A DNA stretch of 64,000 bases from Candidatus Gastranaerophilales bacterium. GTDB taxonomy: Bacteria > Cyanobacteriota > Vampirovibrionia > Gastranaerophilales > Gastranaerophilaceae. This document shows, piece by piece, positions 62,576 through 64,000 of this stretch. Where the stretch lies: contig CANQNW010000003.1 of NCBI GenBank assembly GCA_947625305.1, positions 147,074-211,073 of the forward strand. The letters run 5' to 3'. The first letter of the stretch is position 1. Every line of letters starts with the position of its first letter. The notes under the pieces are model-generated. The model saw only the letters and a list, made by a program, of their open reading frames with translations. It was not told the origin of the DNA and searched no databases. Both the position numbers and the translations under genes were made by a program.

Positions 62576-63133
62576 ATGATTTCAGTAAATGATTTAAAAA
62601 CGGGTCTGACTCTTGAAATAGACGGCGGACTATGGAATGTAGTTGAATTTATGCACGTAAAGCCCGGAAAAGGAGCAGCTTTTGTAAGAACAAAACTTAA
62701 AAATGCAGAAACAGGCAACGTTGTTGAAAGAACTTTTAGAGCAGGCGAAAAAGTTGCAAAAGCTACATTAGATAAAAGAGATATGCAATACCTTTACAAA
62801 GAAGGCAACGACTATGTAATGATGGATTTGGAAACATACGAACAAATCACTGTTGCAGCTGATAAAATCGGGGACGGAGTTAAATATTTAAAAGAAAATA
62901 TGAACGTAGCAATTCTTCTTCACGGTTCTAACATAATAGGTGTTGATATACCTAACTTTGTAGAACTTGAAGTTATTGATACTCCGCCTGCAGAAAAAGG
63001 AAATACGGCACAAGGCGGAACAAAACCTGCAACTCTTGAAACAGGCGCAGTTGTTAACGTTCCTTTCTTCGTAACTAACGGCACAATTATAAGAGTTGAT
63101 ACAAGAACTAACGAATATTTAGACAGAGTCTAA
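62576..63133 (+). CDS. efp: Elongation factor P
   Basis: Relieves ribosome stalling at polyproline runs. 185 residues in three beta-barrel domains. The tip loop KPGKGAAF (about 30-37) carries the Lys that may be modified; domain II begins near 65 and the C-terminal OB domain ends with [10 protein letters not shown]. The long gap upstream (88 nt) has AAGGGAAAA before the ATG. The stop is 10 nt before accB. This efp-accB order is usual in Cyanobacteria and supports the lineage guess. Confidence 0.96.
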   Translation: MISVNDLKTGLTLEIDGGLWNVVEFMHVKPGKGAAFVRTKLKNAETGNVVERTFRAGEKVAKATLDKRDMQYLYKEGNDYVMMDLETYEQITVAADKIGDGVKYLKENMNVAILLHGSNIIGVDIPNFVELEVIDTPPAEKGNTAQGGTKPATLETGAVVNVPFFVTNGTIIRVDTRTNEYLDRV

Positions 63134-63143
63134 GGATTTTATA

Positions 63144-63605
63144 ATGAAATTTGATTTAGAATATTTAGAAAAATTAGCCAATATAGTATATGAAAATGAC
63201 TTATCCGAAATAACACTGGAGGATGAGAAACAGGCGGTAAGCTTTAAACGAGAAAAACAGACTGCTGTTATGCCTCAAATACCAATAGTACCGCCCACAA
63301 CAGTTACTTCTCAAATCCTTCCTTCAACTGTTCAAAAAACAACCGAACAAAAATCTGAAACCCAACATAAAGGTACACCTATAAAAGCTCCAATGGTAGG
63401 AACATTCTATTCGGCACCATCGCCTGATGATGCACCCTTTGTAAAAGTCGGTGACACTATTGCCACAGGTCAGGTTATTTGTATTATTGAAGCTATGAAA
63501 TTAATGAACGAAATAGAGGCAGAAACTTCAGGCAAAATTACTGAAATTTGCGTAAATAACGGCGACAGTGTTGAATTTGGTCAAGTTCTTATGTATGTAG
63601 AATAA
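63144..63605 (+). CDS. accB: Biotin carboxyl carrier protein of acetyl-CoA carboxylase
   Basis: 153 residues. A short N-terminal helix region, a Pro/Thr/Gln linker (about 45-78) and a C-terminal biotinyl domain with EAMKLMNEI (about 117-125), where the Lys carries biotin. It supplies carboxyl groups for malonyl-CoA in fatty acid synthesis. The 10-nt gap to efp makes a two-gene operon. The accC gene does not follow; the 5S rRNA gene comes next on the other strand. Confidence 0.96.
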   Translation: MKFDLEYLEKLANIVYENDLSEITLEDEKQAVSFKREKQTAVMPQIPIVPPTTVTSQILPSTVQKTTEQKSETQHKGTPIKAPMVGTFYSAPSPDDAPFVKVGDTIATGQVICIIEAMKLMNEIEAETSGKITEICVNNGDSVEFGQVLMYVE

Positions 63606-63642
63606 ATTGTTAAATTGTTAAATTATTAAAATAAAGTTATTA

Positions 63643-63670
63643 AAGGAGTTAAACTTTCGTTTAACTCCTT
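63643..63670 (-). terminator. Hairpin downstream of the 5S remnant (copy of the 5S terminator)
   Basis: AAGGAGTTAAAC (63643-63654) pairs with GTTTAACTCCTT (63659-63670) around the loop TTTC. On the minus strand it is followed by TTTAATAACTTTATTTT, a weaker T tract than the first copy. It is part of a 48-nt identical direct repeat (63643-63690 and 63862-63909). Since accB ends at 63605 on the plus strand, it may also slow read-through from the rRNA side. Confidence 0.6.
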
Positions 63671-63732
63671 ATAAACTTGAATCCGGCAACCGGCATAGCC
63701 GGCTTATATCTGTCTAAATATTTTCTAATAGA

Positions 63733-63852
63733 CCAACTCAGGCAGTCCTCCGCCAAGTATCTTCACCACAAGTAGTCTGACTGGCCGTGTTCGGAATGAC
63801 TCTGTCGAAAAAAACGATTGAGTATAGTTTTTCGATAGGGGATGGTGTCCTC
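63733..63852 (-). pseudogene. 5S rRNA remnant with hairpin insertion
   Basis: On the minus strand it carries the 5S segments GAGGACACCAT..., CATTCCGAACACGG and GACTACTTG...GGTGAAGATACTTGGCGGAGGAC...GCC. It begins only 9 nt after the first copy's terminator, so the 5' strand of helix I is missing. Where the normal gene has 8 nt between CACCA and CATTCCGAAC, this copy has 44 (63799-63842), able to fold as CTATCG-AAAAAC...GTTTTT-CGACAG. The 3' part also differs (a GTCTA...TAGAC hairpin, 63711-63733). I judge it a duplicated, decayed 5S rather than a working gene. Confidence 0.7.
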
Positions 63853-63855
63853 TTT

Positions 63856-63889
63856 ATAAAAAAGGAGTTAAACTTTCGTTTAACTCCTT
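63856..63889 (-). terminator. Intrinsic terminator of the 5S rRNA gene
   Basis: AAGGAGTTAAAC (63862-63873) and GTTTAACTCCTT (63878-63889) form a perfect 12-bp stem with loop TTTC, followed on the minus strand by six T. It ends the rRNA transcript that enters from the right edge. Confidence 0.85.
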
Positions 63890-63897
63890 ATAAACTT

Positions 63898-64000
63898 GAA
63901 TCCGGCAACTAGCTATTTTTCCGGGCGGTCCTCCGCCAAGTATCTTCACCGCAAGTAGTCTTTACGACCGTGTTCGGAATGGGAACGGGTGGTGTCCTAC
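63898..64000 (-). rRNA. rrf: 5S ribosomal RNA, 3' part (gene runs off the right edge)
   Basis: On the minus strand the sequence reads GTAGGACACCACCC, CGTTCCCATTCCGAACACGG, then GACTACTTGCGGTGAAGATACTTGG and a helix I strand AGTTGCCGGATTC: the universally conserved loop B/C core CCATTCCGAACACGG and the helix IV/V segments of bacterial 5S rRNA. The missing 5' end (about 15-20 nt) lies beyond the window. It is followed by a good terminator at 63862-63889. 23S and 16S genes are expected to the right. Confidence 0.9.

Noticed and set aside
1..64000. tRNA genes, CRISPR arrays, insertion sequences or prophage
   Set aside because: No cloverleaf-like segment, regularly spaced repeats, transposase or phage structural gene was seen. 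The S74 domain at 37266 belongs to a chromosomal prepilin fusion, not a phage module.

Overview
The window is 64 kb of an AT-rich, gene-dense bacterial chromosome. It looks like a Gram-negative relative of the Cyanobacteria, and a non-photosynthetic gut-type lineage (Vampirovibrionia/Melainabacteria, perhaps Gastranaerophilales) is the best guess. The reasons are indirect: efp sits directly before accB, an order typical of Cyanobacteria; peptidoglycan synthesis is intact; there is a ferredoxin-dependent 2-oxoacid oxidoreductase; and a prepilin is fused to a tail-fibre-type chaperone domain. No photosynthesis gene is seen. The assignment is inference, because no database search was possible.

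Layout. 1-3015: a sigma-70 family factor, ribosomal protein S1 and a phosphomevalonate-kinase-like P-loop kinase. 3016-3503: a gene-free stretch filled by two large hairpin elements. 3504-4778: aroA. 4768-12145 (minus): a three-gene membrane cluster (von Willebrand A, degenerate FHA plus membrane segments, TonB-C-like), the TrkH/TrkA potassium system and a TPR protein. 12280-18959: radical SAM, comF, rseP, gmk, coaBC, a Nif3-like gene, an exported protein and rsmD. 18943-22005: small envelope or unknown proteins (LysM, HEAT-like, membrane-anchored Hsp20-like). 22002-29093 (minus): murF-mraY-murD-ftsW-murG-folC. 29166-33525: unknown exported and glycine-zipper proteins, a DUF2157/GDYXXLXY pair and tyrA. 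33757-37956: tandem thymidylate-kinase-like genes, dciA-like, the prepilin/S74 fusion and rqcP. 37953-41952: an ABC exporter, HEAT-like protein, YbaB, recR and a 58-residue ORF. 41953-46740 (minus): a MalK-type ATPase, a degenerate histidine kinase, the principal-type sigma factor, a YkgJ-like protein and a DEDDh exonuclease. 46897-49469: korDABC-type operon. 49458-52902 (minus): malic enzyme, plsY, der. 52968-53784: two XRE regulators around a HAD-like gene. 53857-57982 (minus): dnaA, aspS, YitT. 58026-63605: histidine kinase, response regulator, pepA, carboxypeptidase, efp, accB. 63643-64000 (minus): the 3' part of a 5S rRNA gene, its terminator, and a duplicated, insertion-bearing 5S remnant, so an rRNA operon lies just past the right edge.

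Most of the content is core housekeeping arranged in tight, often overlapping operons. I see no insertion sequence, prophage, CRISPR array or tRNA. The most notable unexplained signals are a pair of 167-bp intergenic hairpins with the same apical motif and covarying stems (3052-3218 and 61638-61804), the tandem 5S remnant with a hairpin insertion, and the prepilin/YadA-like/S74 fusion.
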